Assembly: GCF_003584685.1 (NCBI RefSeq)
Contig: NZ_AP018549.1
Location: 1 to 64,000 of the forward strand
Length of the DNA stretch: 64,000 bases
Reading direction: 5' to 3'
Source: Lactobacillus paragasseri
Lineage (GTDB): Bacteria; Bacillota; Bacilli; Lactobacillales; Lactobacillaceae
Positions 63,492-64,000 of this stretch are shown here, piece by piece. Position numbers and translations under genes: made by a program. Every line of letters starts with the position of its first letter. Position 1 is the first letter of the stretch. The notes below the pieces were generated by a model that searched no databases, had not been told where the DNA came from, and worked only from the letters and a program-made list of their open reading frames with translations.

Positions 63492-64000
63492 GTGTCTGAT
63501 AAAAGCGAATCGCTGACTAAATTAGAAGAGGATGAAAAGTATAATCGACTAACAGCATTGAAGTTATTTGCGATGACTTCATCGATGGTTATTTCAGTTA
63601 ATGAACTAGCTCCTTTTGGAAAAACTGGACCAACCGCAGTCTTTTATTTACTATTAGCTGGGTTAATATGGTTTGTACCAATTACGCAGATGGCAGGAGA
63701 AATGGCTTCTGTTGATGGCTGGGATAAGGGTGGAATTTTCACCTGGGTAAAGGGATCGCTGGGAGATCGTGCTGGCTGGACCGCAATGTTTTATCAGTGG
63801 ATTCATATTACAGTTGGGATGAATACGATGATGTACGTTATTATTGGTGCATTGTCGATTACCTTTAATACTCCTTGGTTTAATACAACACCAAGTATTA
63901 GATTTTTACTGATGATGGTAATTATCTGGTCAATTACTATTGTTGAAATGGTTGGAGTTAAAAAGATTGGTCATATTGCAGAATGGTTATTTGCATTAGG
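63492..64000 (+). CDS. APC-family amino acid permease, truncated by the window end
   Basis: The gene starts at a GTG after GGAGG and remains open to the window end, giving 169 residues. After a charged N terminus come transmembrane segments typical of amino acid-polyamine-organocation permeases: FAMTSSMVISVNELAPFG, AVFYLLLAGLIWFVPITQM and AMFYQWIHITVGMNTMMYV, with the motif GEMASVDGWDKGGIFTWV between the second and third. This resembles glutamate/GABA-type antiporters (GadC/YjeM group), but substrate is not determinable from the visible part. Confidence 0.82.
   Translation, partial: MSDKSESLTKLEEDEKYNRLTALKLFAMTSSMVISVNELAPFGKTGPTAVFYLLLAGLIWFVPITQMAGEMASVDGWDKGGIFTWVKGSLGDRAGWTAMFYQWIHITVGMNTMMYVIIGALSITFNTPWFNTTPSIRFLLMMVIIWSITIVEMVGVKKIGHIAEWLFAL

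Overview
The window begins at the chromosomal replication origin of a low-GC Gram-positive bacterium. The gene order is dnaA-oriC-dnaN-yaaA-recF-gyrB-gyrA-rpsF-ssb-rpsR, followed by gdpP-rplI-dnaB, which is the usual lactobacillus arrangement. Strong AT bias, an IS3-family element with IS1223-like features, an IMP dehydrogenase lacking CBS domains, D-lactate dehydrogenase, and a giant YSIRK/LPQTG mucus-binding-type adhesin all point to the Lactobacillus gasseri/johnsonii group. I cannot assign the species from the sequence alone.

Region by region. 1-15 kb holds the replication core: dnaA starts at a TTG, and the dnaA-dnaN gap is an oriC with DnaA boxes, a DnaA-trio-like unwinding element and an AT-rich tract. 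The gyrase, ribosomal/SSB, c-di-AMP phosphodiesterase and DnaB helicase genes follow. 15-24 kb is ordinary housekeeping and accessory metabolism: a ROK sugar kinase, an alpha/beta hydrolase, a glycosidase-like gene with a cre-like site, MgtC, a HAD hydrolase, an XRE regulator with two matching operator palindromes, and an aldo/keto reductase with a cre site. Two nearly identical tRNA-Thr(AGT) genes lie about 3.2 kb apart. 24-34 kb has an Eis-like acetyltransferase, an IS3 element inserted into the loop of a bidirectional terminator, membrane, HAD and DegV genes, a candidate small RNA, a TetM-like GTPase, a second CorA, and small stress-associated proteins. 34-45 kb has exonuclease III, a cluster of three DnaA boxes, a frameshifted PLD/DEAD/DUF3427 helicase, a lipoprotein hydrolase, an AI-2E-type permease, a flavoprotein disulfide reductase, CBS-less guaB, a GDSL hydrolase and ldhD. 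Two parS-like palindromes (16.1 and 44.9 kb) fit the origin-proximal location.

45-63.4 kb is the most unusual part: three mucus-binding-repeat genes in a row, each with its own terminator. The middle one (4067 residues) is a conventional secreted, sortase-anchored adhesin with a beta-helix-like N-terminal region and many MucBP/Mub repeats. The two flanking ones (873 and 984 residues) carry related repeat architecture but have no signal peptide and no LPXTG motif. In-frame stop codons lie just upstream of their starts. Both end in a Lys/Glu-rich tail closing with a shared short motif of the form F-x-W-(L/M)-K. How such leaderless adhesin-like proteins are located and used is not evident, and this is the best candidate for an undescribed system. 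The window closes inside an APC-family permease gene.
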